DNA of 35,052 bases from an uncultured Mollicutes bacterium. Its GTDB lineage: Bacteria; Bacillota_I; Bacilli_A; Acholeplasmatales; Anaeroplasmataceae. The stretch lies in NCBI GenBank assembly GCA_900540175.1, contig UQFG01000019.1, forward strand, positions 1-35,052, in the 5' to 3' direction. Within the stretch, counting starts at the first letter, position 1. Every line of letters begins with the position of its first letter. A model generated the notes under the pieces. The model saw only the letters and a program-made list of their open reading frames with translations, made no database searches and was not told the origin of the DNA. This document shows positions 23,354 to 33,020 of this stretch, piece after piece. Made by a program: the position numbers and the translations under genes.

Positions 23354-24691
23354 ATGCAACAACCGGCGATTCCGTGTAACATCGAAGCCGAAATTGCGTT
23401 GATCGGCTGTGTTTTTGTCGATGAAAATATTTTATTGGAAGTTTCTGATTTACTGCTCCCGGAAGATTTCTACGACGTTAAAAATCGTTTGATTTACAAA
23501 ACGATGTTGAAATTGATAAAAGAAGGAAAAAACGTCGATGTTATGACGGTTTTATCCGCGCTCCAGGGCGATCATCTTTTAGAACAGTGCGGCGGTTACG
23601 ATTATCTTTCGTCGATTGCCGATTACAGTTATACGACATTGAATGTGGATTCTTATGTAAGATTGATATCCGAAGCGTCTATCAAGCGGGCAACGATCGA
23701 AAAACTCTCGAAATTGGCTCAAGACGGATACGACAATACGATCGAAGTGTTCGATTACATCGATCTAGTTGAAAAAGAAATTTTCGAACTGTCCAAAAGA
23801 AGAAGAGTGGACAGTTTCAAAGCGATTTCGGAGGTTAGTAAAAACGTTCTGGCCAATACGGAAAACAATGCCAAACGAACCGACGAAGTGATCGGATTGG
23901 ATACGGGCTTCGGTTCGTTGAATAAATATACGCAAGGATTTCAAAATGGATCGCTGATTATTTTGGCGGCGCGGCCGGCCATGGGTAAATCGGCCATGGC
24001 GATGAATTTGGCCGTCAATGTGGCGGTCAAAAATAAAGGCGGAGAAGCCCATGTTGCCATTTTTTCTTTGGAAATGTCGGCAGAACAGTTGGTGGAACGA
24101 ATGGTGGCGTGCGACAGCAACATTCGGCTGAACAACATCAAAAACGGTCAAATCGCCAGAGCCGATTGGATTCGTTTTAATACGAGTTGTGCGAAATTGG
24201 GCGGACTCAATCTTTATTTTGACGATTCGTCCGATACGTCTGTTTCGACCATCCGTGCCAAGTGTCGAAAGTTGGCATCGGATGTCGGATTGGATTTTAT
24301 TGTCATTGATTACCTGCAATTAATCGAAAGCGATGCCGTTTTCGCCAAGTCCTCTCAGCAGGAACGGATTTCCAAGATTTCAAGAAGTTTGAAGTTGATG
24401 GCTCGGGAATTGGAAGTTCCGGTTTTGGCATTATCTCAACTTTCCCGGGCAGTCGAACAACGAGATGACAAACATCCGATTATGGCCGATTTGCGGGATT
24501 CCGGATCGATCGAACAGGATGCGGATATTGTCATGTTTTTGTATCGGGATGATTATTATAATAAAGGATCCGAGCGAAAAAACGAAGCGGATTTGATTAT
24601 TTCCAAGAACCGTTCCGGTTCCACGCACGAAGGATTACCGTTTATTTTTACGGGGGAATACGCCCGTTTCAGAGAAAAGAAAGAAGATTAG
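23354..24691 (+). CDS. dnaB: replicative DNA helicase DnaB
   Basis: The 445-residue hexameric helicase unwinds the fork and travels with the replisome (called DnaC in B. subtilis). The N-terminal DnaB domain (PCNIEAEIALIGCVFVDENIL) is followed by a RecA-like motor with Walker A RPAMGKSA, SLEMSAEQLVERM, a Walker B region in DFIVIDYLQLI, and ALSQLSRAVEQRDDKHPIMADLRDSGSIEQDAD near the end. It has no intein. GGGAGGAATC precedes ATG 23354, 15 bp after the GdpP-L9 stop, preserving the Bacillota order gdpP-rplI-dnaB. Confidence 0.97.
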   Translation: MQQPAIPCNIEAEIALIGCVFVDENILLEVSDLLLPEDFYDVKNRLIYKTMLKLIKEGKNVDVMTVLSALQGDHLLEQCGGYDYLSSIADYSYTTLNVDSYVRLISEASIKRATIEKLSKLAQDGYDNTIEVFDYIDLVEKEIFELSKRRRVDSFKAISEVSKNVLANTENNAKRTDEVIGLDTGFGSLNKYTQGFQNGSLIILAARPAMGKSAMAMNLAVNVAVKNKGGEAHVAIFSLEMSAEQLVERMVACDSNIRLNNIKNGQIARADWIRFNTSCAKLGGLNLYFDDSSDTSVSTIRAKCRKLASDVGLDFIVIDYLQLIESDAVFAKSSQQERISKISRSLKLMARELEVPVLALSQLSRAVEQRDDKHPIMADLRDSGSIEQDADIVMFLYRDDYYNKGSERKNEADLIISKNRSGSTHEGLPFIFTGEYARFREKKED

Positions 24692-24701
24692 GAGTTAAAA
24701 C

Positions 24702-25778
24702 ATGAGAGATCGTTTGAAAATAATGGATCAACGCTACGAAGAAATCAATCGTCTGTTGTCGGATCCTCAAATTGTTTCGGATATCAAACAGTTGACGGCG
24801 TTGTCCAAAGAACAACGAAGTTTGGAAAAAACGGTTTTACTGTATCGGGAACAAGAGAAACTGGAGGCCTCTATTCCGGATTTAAAAGAAATGAAGGCTT
24901 CGGAAGATGAAGAAATGGCTCAAATGGCTGCCCTTGAATTGGAACAAGCCCAGCAACGGATCGAACAGATCAACGAAGAGATCAAAGTTCTTTTATTGCC
25001 GAAAGATCCAAACGATGATAAGAACGTTGTCGTGGAAATCCGCGGTGCGGCCGGCGGTGATGAGGCCAATATTTTTGCCGGTGATTTGTACCGGATGTAC
25101 AGCCGGTATGCCGAATCGAAAGGTTGGAAAGTCGAAGTATTGGATGCGATGCCTTCGGAAATGGGCGGATACTCGCAGATCCAATTTAAAGTCAGCGGAG
25201 ATATGGTCTACTCTTTTTTAAAATACGAATCGGGGGCGCATCGTGTCCAGCGCGTTCCGCAAACGGAAGCACAAGGGCGAATCCATACATCTACCTCGAC
25301 GGTTTTGGTGATGCCGGAAGCGACGGATATTGAGTTTGAACTGGATATGAATGACCTTCGAATCGATACGTTTTGTTCATCCGGTCCCGGCGGACAAGGA
25401 GTCAATACGACATATTCGGCCGTTCGGGTAACGCATGTTCCTTCGGGGATGTCGGTTGCCTGCCAGACGTATCGTTCTCAACATGAAAATAAAGCAGCGG
25501 CCTTGGAATTGCTTAAAACAAGAATGTATGACCAATTGCTGCGGGCCAAAGAAGAAGAAGAAGGTATGCAACGCCAATCTTTGATCGGAAGAGGCGATCG
25601 TTCGGAAAAAATCAGAACGTATAATTATCCTCAAAATCGTGTAACGGATCATCGGATCGGCTTTACGATTAACCGCTTGGATGCGATTATCGACGGTAAA
25701 TTGGATTTGGTGATCGACCAACTGATCAATGAGGATCAAAAGCGAAAACTGTCTTCGGAAGAAGCAATCAAACTATAA
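24702..25778 (+). CDS. prfA: peptide chain release factor 1
   Basis: The 358-residue RF1 reads UAA and UAG stops and triggers peptide release. The GGQ catalytic loop is GPGGQGVNTTYSAVRVTHVPSG, and RVQRVPQTEAQGRIHTS is the RF1-type stretch before it. The length is standard, and the order with dnaB directly upstream (10 bp) suggests one transcript. A terminator follows. It lies just ahead of prmC, which modifies the Gln of the GGQ loop. Confidence 0.97.
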   Translation: MRDRLKIMDQRYEEINRLLSDPQIVSDIKQLTALSKEQRSLEKTVLLYREQEKLEASIPDLKEMKASEDEEMAQMAALELEQAQQRIEQINEEIKVLLLPKDPNDDKNVVVEIRGAAGGDEANIFAGDLYRMYSRYAESKGWKVEVLDAMPSEMGGYSQIQFKVSGDMVYSFLKYESGAHRVQRVPQTEAQGRIHTSTSTVLVMPEATDIEFELDMNDLRIDTFCSSGPGGQGVNTTYSAVRVTHVPSGMSVACQTYRSQHENKAAALELLKTRMYDQLLRAKEEEEGMQRQSLIGRGDRSEKIRTYNYPQNRVTDHRIGFTINRLDAIIDGKLDLVIDQLINEDQKRKLSSEEAIKL

Positions 25779-25788
25779 AAATAAAAAG

Positions 25789-25817
25789 ATGCTCTATCCT
25801 ATATAGAGTATTTTTTT
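25789..25817 (+). terminator. terminator after prfA
   Basis: ATGCTCTA (25789-25796), 7-base loop, TAGAGTAT (25804-25811) with one G-U pair, then T6. It separates prfA from the Nudix-prmC genes. Confidence 0.85.
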
Positions 25818-25967
25818 CACGAGCGGATTGTCGAATGATGCGGTTGATTTTGCCGATGAAAAGAAGGTCAAAGGCGTTTTTTCCTTTTGTTTTTTGCAAG
25901 ATGCGCTTTTTTTCGAGTGCGAAACAAAACGATGGTCATTTTTCGATTCAGAATAGGAGTGAAAAAA

Positions 25968-26417
25968 ATGGAACGTACCACGGTATGTTATATCCGAAAA
26001 GAAAATCAGGTTTTAATGCTTTTCAGAAATAAAAGAAAGCAGGATATCAATCAAGGAAAATGGATTGGCATCGGCGGGCATTTCGAGGGAGAGGAAACAC
26101 CGGAGGAATGTGTTTTGCGGGAAGTTTATGAAGAAACCGGATATTTACTGCCATCGGTTGAATTGCGGGCAGAATTAACGGTTTTCAATGATGCGGCAGT
26201 TGAAAAAATTTACGTATTCACAGCGGATTTTCAACAAGGGACATTGAGTGAATGTAGTGAAGGGACGTTGGCTTGGATCCCTATTGAAAAACTGTTTGAC
26301 CTTTCGATGTGGGAAGCGGATCGGATTTTTCTTCCGAAAATTTTAAACGGTGATCCGTTTTTTAAAATGACGATTTATTACCGTCAAAATCAATTGATTC
26401 GTTGGAAAGAGGAATGA
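25968..26417 (+). CDS. Nudix hydrolase, MutT-like
   Basis: This 149-residue nucleotide pyrophosphohydrolase has a complete Nudix box: GHFEGEETPEECVLREVYEE followed by TG fits G-x5-E-x7-REVxEExG. The shape is that of 8-oxo-dGTP or other NTP clean-up enzymes; the exact substrate is unknown. ATG 25968 follows ATAGGAGTGA; longer in-frame starts lack a ribosome site. Its TGA overlaps a short ATGA, and the prmC ATG lies 3 bases past the stop, so the pair is translationally linked. The gap from the prfA terminator (25818-25967) holds no gene. Confidence 0.9.
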   Translation: MERTTVCYIRKENQVLMLFRNKRKQDINQGKWIGIGGHFEGEETPEECVLREVYEETGYLLPSVELRAELTVFNDAAVEKIYVFTADFQQGTLSECSEGTLAWIPIEKLFDLSMWEADRIFLPKILNGDPFFKMTIYYRQNQLIRWKEE

Positions 26418-26419
26418 AT

Positions 26420-27280
26420 ATGACGTATGAACAATTATTACAACAGGCTACTCAAAAAGTCGTTTCGTATGACAAAGAAGAAAGTGCGGCAGTCTTGTTG
26501 TTGGAATCGGTTGCCGATTTGAAGGCAAACGAATTGTATTTAAAAGCCAAAGAAAAAGTTAAAAAAGAAATCGTAAAAGAGTTCAATGCTTTGTTGGATC
26601 GCTATTTGGAACAAAATGAGCCGGTACAGTATCTGATTGGTAAAAGTTGTTTTTACGGATATGATTTTATCGTCAATCCGGCGGTCTTGATTCCGCGTTT
26701 TGAAACGGAAGAATTGGTGGAAAACGTGCTTTACCGTTATGATCGTCACTTTAAAGGACAAGAACTGGATGTTTTGGATTTGGCTACGGGATCGGGTTGT
26801 ATCGGCATTACGCTGGCTTTGGAAGAAAAAAATCTGCATGTTACGGCCACCGATCTTTCCGAAGAAGCTTTGGAAGTGGCCCGAACGAATAACAAAAGAC
26901 TTCAGGCCGGTGTTACGTTTTTGCAAGGCGATATGCTGGAGCCGTTAAAGGGAAAAAAATTTGATATTGTCGTATCCAATCCGCCTTATATTCCGTTAAA
27001 CGAAGAAGTGATGCCGCTTGTAAAAGACAATGAACCGCACCTTGCTTTATTCGGCGGAGAAGACGGCATGAAATTTTACCGGATTATTTTAAGCGGTATT
27101 GCGCCGTATTTGAAAGAAAAGGCGATGATTTGTTTGGAACACGGGTACGATAAAAAAGAAGAAATGATCCGTTTGGCAAAAACGTATTTTCCTTCGGCCA
27201 AAGTGGAAGTGTTGAAGGATTTGGAAAAAAAAGATCGGATGACGTTTATTTATGTGGGGGATTTCAAATGGGAAAATTGA
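26420..27280 (+). CDS. prmC: release factor glutamine methyltransferase
   Basis: The 286-residue SAM-dependent enzyme methylates the GGQ glutamine of release factors. The N-terminal helical domain (about 1-85) is followed by the Rossmann fold with LDLATGSGCIGITLA (SAM site) and the catalytic VSNPPYIPL. IPRFETEELVE before it is the PrmC/HemK signature. Of three nearby start codons I choose ATG 26420, 6 bases from GAAAGAGGA. It overlaps the downstream TsaC-type gene by 13 bases. Confidence 0.95.
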   Translation: MTYEQLLQQATQKVVSYDKEESAAVLLLESVADLKANELYLKAKEKVKKEIVKEFNALLDRYLEQNEPVQYLIGKSCFYGYDFIVNPAVLIPRFETEELVENVLYRYDRHFKGQELDVLDLATGSGCIGITLALEEKNLHVTATDLSEEALEVARTNNKRLQAGVTFLQGDMLEPLKGKKFDIVVSNPPYIPLNEEVMPLVKDNEPHLALFGGEDGMKFYRIILSGIAPYLKEKAMICLEHGYDKKEEMIRLAKTYFPSAKVEVLKDLEKKDRMTFIYVGDFKWEN

Positions 27281-27813
27281 TTATTTATCCGACCGATACG
27301 TTGTATGGAATCGGTTGCGGTATTTTCGATTTGGAAAATATTCGCAGAATTTATGACATTAAACATCGTTCTTTTGACAAACCACTCGCTTGTTTGTGTG
27401 CCGATTTAGACCAAATCAAACAAATTGCGGTCACCGACGAACCGGCACTGAAACTGATTCGCTCGTTGATGCCGGGGGCGCTTACGTTGATTTTGAAAAC
27501 CCAAAAAGAAGTAGAAGAAAAAATCGGATACAAAACGATCGGCGTTCGGATTCCGGACTGTTCAACCGCTAGGGAATTGTTGCTGAAAAACGGACCGATG
27601 TTGACAACATCCGTGAACGATTCGGGCAGTCTGCCGATGAATCAATACGAGGATATCCTTAAACGGTATCGGGATTTGGTGGATGAAATTTATCCGCCGG
27701 AACCGTCTTCGGCGGTTGCTTCGACGGTGGTACTTTTAAAAGACGGAACGGCGGAAATTTTAAGAGAAGGTACGATTAAAAAAGAAACGATCATCGAACT
27801 TTTAAATGCATAA
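27268..27813 (+). CDS. threonylcarbamoyl-AMP synthase, short TsaC/YrdC form
   Basis: The 181-residue YrdC-fold enzyme makes threonylcarbamoyl-AMP for the t6A modification at tRNA position 37. The signature IIYPTDTLYGIGCGIFDLENIRRIYDIKHR-like start and PLACLCADL are clear, as are RSLMPGALTLIL and GVRIPD. The conserved STSANxSG is TTSVNDSG here. It has only the YrdC domain; the longer B. subtilis YwlC (Sua5-type) has an extra C-terminal domain. Its start lies within the prmC end. A GC-rich hairpin follows. Confidence 0.9.
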   Translation: MGKLIIYPTDTLYGIGCGIFDLENIRRIYDIKHRSFDKPLACLCADLDQIKQIAVTDEPALKLIRSLMPGALTLILKTQKEVEEKIGYKTIGVRIPDCSTARELLLKNGPMLTTSVNDSGSLPMNQYEDILKRYRDLVDEIYPPEPSSAVASTVVLLKDGTAEILREGTIKKETIIELLNA

Positions 27814-27820
27814 AACCGGA

Positions 27821-27858
27821 CCCCCTTGGCCATACTAAAAACCGAGGGGGAATTTTTT
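27821..27858 (+). terminator. GC-rich hairpin overlapping the next gene's ribosome site
   Basis: CCCCCTTGG (27821-27829), 12-base loop, CCGAGGGGG (27842-27850) with one G-U pair, then AATTTTTT. It works as an intrinsic terminator for tsaC. Its 3' arm GAGGGGG is also the only Shine-Dalgarno of the next gene (ATG 27859). Confidence 0.85.
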
Positions 27859-28344
27859 ATGCGAAAAATCGGTTTATTGATTGTTGTTGTTTTATTTTTA
27901 GTTGCTTGCAGTCAGTTTTTCAAAGAATCGGAAGAAATACGGGTTCGAATCATTCCCAACAGCAATGATTCGATCGATTTAGCGGTAAAAGAAGAAGCCA
28001 AACAATATACGATTTGTTATTTGAAAGAAGCGTATTGTGACGATTACGATGTGTTTAAAAATCGGATTCGGCAGTCTTTAAAGGCGTTTAATCAGTTGCT
28101 TGAAAAAGAACTTTCGACCGCCTGTACAGTTACGTTTACCAAGCATACCTTGTATAATAAAACATATAATGATAGTGCGATTCGAAATAAGAATACGATG
28201 ACGTTGTATATCATTTTAGGAAACGGAGAAGGATCGAATTGGTGGGGAACCGTATATCCCGATTTTTTACAAATCGAAAGCAGTGAGGAAGTAAAATACG
28301 AAAGTTTGATTGTTCGTATTTTTGAAATGATCAAAGGAGAATAA
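27859..28344 (+). CDS. SpoIIR-like lipoprotein
   Basis: The 161-residue secreted lipoprotein has the signal MRKIGLLIVVVLFLVAC with lipobox LVAC. The mature part begins IRVRIIPNSNDSIDLAVKEE and ends with ILGNGEGSNWWGTVYPDFLQIE. These are the two hallmarks of stage II sporulation protein R (RIIPNSDSxxDQ...K and GxGxGxNWWCVLFPP). SpoIIR is secreted by the forespore and activates the SpoIIGA protease that matures sigma-E. The usual Cys after NWW is Gly here, and the middle is divergent. The neighbourhood prfA-prmC-(this)-GNAT resembles the B. subtilis spoIIR locus. I infer homology; function in sporulation is doubtful in this lineage. Confidence 0.75.
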   Translation: MRKIGLLIVVVLFLVACSQFFKESEEIRVRIIPNSNDSIDLAVKEEAKQYTICYLKEAYCDDYDVFKNRIRQSLKAFNQLLEKELSTACTVTFTKHTLYNKTYNDSAIRNKNTMTLYIILGNGEGSNWWGTVYPDFLQIESSEEVKYESLIVRIFEMIKGE

Positions 28345-28345
28345 A

Positions 28346-28780
28346 ATGATAACTATTGAAAAAGTCAATGCTTTTTCTAGGAAAAAAGTCGAAGATTTTT
28401 TAAAAAGCGTCCCGTCTATTGAAAAAATCGATGAAAAAATCTTAGATAATGCGATCGTGGCTCAGGAAGACGATAAAATCGTGGGATGTATCTCGTTTGA
28501 AGTTTTTTCGGAAAAAGCATTGATTCGCTATTTTGTTTTTAAAAAGATTTTATCACTGGATTACTTAAAGCAGTTGTTAAACACATTGGAAGAAGAAGCA
28601 CTCAAACAAGATATCGAGGTTTTGGTTTGTATTGCGGAATGTAGCCAGATTGAGGAGTTGTTTCAATCATTGTCTTTCAAACCGGTTGAAAGTAAAATGA
28701 TTTTCATCAACGAGGAAAACATTTTAAATACAAGTTTTCAATCCTCTCTTTTTTTATGCAAGGAATTGCGGCAAGAATAA
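28346..28780 (+). CDS. GNAT-like acetyltransferase domain protein
   Basis: This 144-residue protein has a GNAT pattern: a mixed N-terminal helix, NAIVAQEDDKIVGCISFEVF as the central beta hairpin, ALIRYFVFKK as beta-4 and LFQSLSFKPVESKMIFI near the end. The acetyl-CoA loop (R/Q-x2-G-x-G/A) is missing, so it may be a degenerate member. It sits 1 base after the SpoIIR-like gene, where B. subtilis has the putative acetyltransferase ywlB nearby. The substrate is unknown. Confidence 0.6.
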   Translation: MITIEKVNAFSRKKVEDFLKSVPSIEKIDEKILDNAIVAQEDDKIVGCISFEVFSEKALIRYFVFKKILSLDYLKQLLNTLEEEALKQDIEVLVCIAECSQIEELFQSLSFKPVESKMIFINEENILNTSFQSSLFLCKELRQE

Positions 28781-28781
28781 C

Positions 28782-28810
28782 TTGAAAATAAATCAATATT
28801 TTTGTATAAT
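28782..28810 (+). promoter_or_regulatory. promoter of the GH105-ddh pair
   Basis: TTGAAA (28782-28787), 17 bp, TATAAT (28805-28810). It begins just after the GNAT-like stop. Confidence 0.85.
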
Positions 28811-28845
28811 GAAGAAAAACAAAACACCGATTTAAGGAGAAAAAA

Positions 28846-29985
28846 ATGTACAAAAATATTGATTTATTTATTGACAAATTGATGACCTCACAACCGGATC
28901 AACCGCTTTGGAACATTGAAGCGATTCGGCAAGGCAAACGGCCTTCATGGAATTATATCGACGGATGCATGATGACGTCGTTGTTGTCGCTTTACCGCGT
29001 GACGAAAGAAGAAAAATATTTGGATTTTGTGAAAAAATACGTCGATTATTATGTCCGAGAAGACGGTTCTATTTTAGGATACGAAATGGAAAAATATTCG
29101 ACCGACGATGTGTCGGAAAGTCGTATTTTATTTGATTTATACGATGTGACGAAAAACGAAAAATATTTGAAAGCCATTGAACATTGTTACCAACAGATTA
29201 AGACGCATCCCAGAACCGAAGAAGGAAACTTCTGGCATAAATTGATTTATCCGAATCAAGTATGGCTCGACGGTCTTTATATGATGCAGCCGTTTTATAC
29301 GAGTTACGAAACCAAACGGAATAAATTTCAGCATTACGATGATATTGTAAATCAATTCAAGAATGTGTATCGAATTATGCGGGATCCCAAAACGGGACTT
29401 TATTACCATGGGTATGACAGCGCGCGGAAAATGTTTTGGGCCGATAAGAAAACCGGTCTTTCCCGAAACTTCTGGTTGCGGTCGATCGGTTGGTACACGG
29501 TTGCGCTGATCGATGTATACGATTTGATGGATGAACAGATGTATGATGAACGGCATACCATCAAAGAGATTTTCAAACAGATTGTCAAAGATGTATTGGC
29601 ATTTCAGGATCCGACATCCAAAATGTTTTATCAGGTTCCGAACTATCCCGGACGGGAAGGCAATTATTTGGAAACTTCCGGTTCTTGTATGATCGCCTAT
29701 GCTATTTTAAAAGGTGTTCGGCTGAAAGTTCTTCCGAGTCGCTATCAGGCGATCGGGCTGGAAATTTTTAACGGCATCTGCCGAAAATATTTGACGATCA
29801 AAGACGGTGATTTGAATTTGGGCGGTATTTGTTTGGTAGCCGGGCTCGGACCGGAAAATAATTTAAGACGCGACGGAACGTATGAATATTATATTTCCGA
29901 ACCGATTGTGGAAAATGATGCCAAAGGTGTCGGACCGTTCATTATGGCTTATACCGAAGTAAAATATATTGAATCAATGAAGTAG
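28846..29985 (+). CDS. GH105 unsaturated glucuronyl/galacturonyl hydrolase
   Basis: This 379-residue (alpha/alpha)6-barrel enzyme of glycoside hydrolase family 105 (YteR/YesR-like) removes the unsaturated uronic acid left by pectin (rhamnogalacturonan) or other polysaccharide lyases. Family landmarks are NYIDGCMMTSLLSLY, EGNFWHKLIYPNQVWLDGLYMMQPF (catalytic Asp in WLDG), RSIGWYTVALIDVYD and ETSGSCMIAYAILKGVR. There is no signal peptide, so it acts on imported disaccharides in the cytoplasm. No lyase or sugar transporter is adjacent. AAGGAG precedes the ATG. Confidence 0.9.
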   Translation: MYKNIDLFIDKLMTSQPDQPLWNIEAIRQGKRPSWNYIDGCMMTSLLSLYRVTKEEKYLDFVKKYVDYYVREDGSILGYEMEKYSTDDVSESRILFDLYDVTKNEKYLKAIEHCYQQIKTHPRTEEGNFWHKLIYPNQVWLDGLYMMQPFYTSYETKRNKFQHYDDIVNQFKNVYRIMRDPKTGLYYHGYDSARKMFWADKKTGLSRNFWLRSIGWYTVALIDVYDLMDEQMYDERHTIKEIFKQIVKDVLAFQDPTSKMFYQVPNYPGREGNYLETSGSCMIAYAILKGVRLKVLPSRYQAIGLEIFNGICRKYLTIKDGDLNLGGICLVAGLGPENNLRRDGTYEYYISEPIVENDAKGVGPFIMAYTEVKYIESMK

Positions 29986-29992
29986 AAAGTAA

Positions 29993-30008
29993 GGCGGAAA
30001 ATTCCGCC
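29993..30008 (+). repeat. intercistronic hairpin before ddh
   Basis: GGCGGA-AAAT-TCCGCC, immediately followed by the Shine-Dalgarno AAGGAG. There is no T-run, so it is more likely an mRNA stability or processing element than a terminator. Confidence 0.6.
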
Positions 30009-30023
30009 GATAAGGAGAAAAAG

Positions 30024-31007
30024 ATGATTAGAGTTGGAATTTGCGGATACGGCAATTTAGGTAAAGGAGTAGAGGCGGCGCTTGCGGTGCAAAAAGACAT
30101 GCAGTTAGAGGCGGTTTTTACCAGACGGGATCCGAAAACGATTTTCTTAAAAACAGATCATGTCGGGGTTTACCCGATGGATGAAATTTTGCAATTCAAA
30201 GACCGTTTGGATGTATTGATTTTATGTGGCGGTTCGGCAACGGATTTGCCGCAACAATCTAAAGAACTGGCCAAGCATTTCAATATCGTCGACAGTTTTG
30301 ATACGCACGCCAAAGTTTGGGAGCATTATCAACAGGTTCACCAAAGTGCTTTATCCGGCAATCAAGTTGCTGTGATTTCAACAGGATGGGATCCCGGTAT
30401 GTTTTCGCTTAATCGTTTGATAATGGAAGCGGTTTTGCCGAATGGCAAAGATTATACGTTTTGGGGAAGCGGTGTTTCTCAAGGTCACAGCGATGCCATC
30501 AGAAGAATTGAAGGGGTGCTGGATGCTAGACAGTACACCATTCCGCTTGAAGAAGCACTCCATGCCGTTAGAAGTGGAAAACAACCGAACTTGACGACGC
30601 GCGAAAAACATAAAAGAGAATGTTATGTCGTGTTAAAAGAAGGTGCCGATCCGAAAGTTGTGGAAGAAAAAATCAAAACGATGCCGAACTATTTTGCGGA
30701 TTACGATACGGTCGTTCATTTTATCAGTGAAGAAGAGTTATTGAAAAATCATAACCGGTTGCCGCATGGCGGTTTTGTCATTCGTAGCGGTGTAACGGGC
30801 TTTTCATCGGAACATCATCAATGCATCGAATACAGTTTAAAATTAGATTCCAATCCGGAATTTACGGGTAGTGTGATGGTGGCTTATGCCAGAGCCGTTT
30901 ATCGCCTCTTCTTGGAAAAAAATTACGGTTGCAAAACGGTATTTGATATTGCTCCGCGCTATTTGAGTGTTCATTCTTACGAAGAAATGCTGAAAGAAAA
31001 GTTATAA
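30024..31007 (+). CDS. ddh: meso-diaminopimelate dehydrogenase
   Basis: The 327-residue NADPH enzyme makes meso-DAP in one step from tetrahydrodipicolinate, feeding lysine and peptidoglycan. The N-terminal Rossmann motif is GICGYGNLGKGVE. FTRRDP and CGGSATDLPQQ are family motifs, and the substrate-binding segments are ISTGWDPGMFSLNR, WGSGVSQGHSDAIRRIEGV and the HGGFVIRSG loop. The length is normal. It is 38 bp after GH105, probably co-transcribed. With the PBP it suggests DAP-type peptidoglycan. Confidence 0.95.
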   Translation: MIRVGICGYGNLGKGVEAALAVQKDMQLEAVFTRRDPKTIFLKTDHVGVYPMDEILQFKDRLDVLILCGGSATDLPQQSKELAKHFNIVDSFDTHAKVWEHYQQVHQSALSGNQVAVISTGWDPGMFSLNRLIMEAVLPNGKDYTFWGSGVSQGHSDAIRRIEGVLDARQYTIPLEEALHAVRSGKQPNLTTREKHKRECYVVLKEGADPKVVEEKIKTMPNYFADYDTVVHFISEEELLKNHNRLPHGGFVIRSGVTGFSSEHHQCIEYSLKLDSNPEFTGSVMVAYARAVYRLFLEKNYGCKTVFDIAPRYLSVHSYEEMLKEKL

Positions 31008-31012
31008 TAAGA

Positions 31013-31063
31013 TTCCTGATTCGGAAGGTTTGCGAAAACCGGAAAAATCAGGAAATTTTTTTT
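31013..31063 (+). terminator. terminator after ddh
   Basis: TTCCTGATT (31013-31021) pairs with AATCAGGAA (31046-31054), with a smaller hairpin inside, then A and T8. Confidence 0.9.
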
Positions 31064-31083
31064 CAAAAAATGTAATTTTTTTG

Positions 31084-31112
31084 TTGACTTTGATTTCAAA
31101 TTGGAGTATTAT
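31084..31112 (+). promoter_or_regulatory. rRNA operon promoter
   Basis: TTGACT (31084-31089), 17 bp, TATTAT (31107-31112), about 90 bp before the 16S gene. TCTTTGAAAACT at 31148-31159 is the leader element common before Bacillota rRNAs. Confidence 0.85.
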
Positions 31113-31143
31113 GAAAAAGGTCGCATTAATTTGCGGCAATCTA

Positions 31144-31169
31144 TTAGTCTTTGAAAACTATATATGACG
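31144..31169 (+). repeat. left arm of the 16S processing stem
   Basis: The 26 bases here are the reverse complement of 32745-32770 except for two positions. In the precursor they close a long stem around 16S, the usual RNase III substrate. Confidence 0.85.
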
Positions 31170-31201
31170 GAAGCGAAGAAGAATTAAAGAAGAAAAAGGA
31201 T

Positions 31202-32713
<1,512 letters not shown>

Positions 32714-32744
32714 TAAGGAGAAAAGAAAAGAAAAGCGAAAAAGT

Positions 32745-32770
32745 CGTCATATATAGTTTTGAGAGACTAA
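32745..32770 (+). repeat. right arm of the 16S processing stem
   Basis: Pairs with 31144-31169 over 26 bases with two mismatches (one G-U), enclosing 16S. Confidence 0.85.
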
Positions 32771-32798
32771 AGGGAAAAAGAAGTTTCTCAAAGGAAGC

Positions 32799-32875
<77 letters not shown>

Positions 32876-32883
32876 AAGGTAAA

Positions 32884-32959
32884 GGGGCTATAGCTCAGTT
32901 GGGAGAGCGCCTGTTTTGCAAGCAGGAGGTCAGCGGTTCGAGGCCGCTTAGCTCCACCA
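32884..32959 (+). tRNA. tRNA-Ala(TGC)
   Basis: 76 nt including encoded CCA. GGGGCTA pairs with TAGCTCC (one G-U), and the anticodon loop is TTTGCAA. It is the second spacer tRNA. Confidence 0.97.
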
Positions 32960-33020
32960 AAAAAGAAAAGAAAGAGATCTTTGAAAAGTAGATAAAAATG
33001 AAAGTCGAAGAATAAAAAAA

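Noticed and set aside
24702..25778. Frameshift or RF2-type programmed shift in the release factor
   Set aside because: The frame is continuous with RF1 features, so no programmed shift is needed.
8938..28780. Use of TGA as tryptophan (Mycoplasma code)
   Set aside because: The vanZ-like, tatD, YjcZ-like, PBP and Nudix genes all end at TGA at sensible lengths, and Trp residues are TGG.
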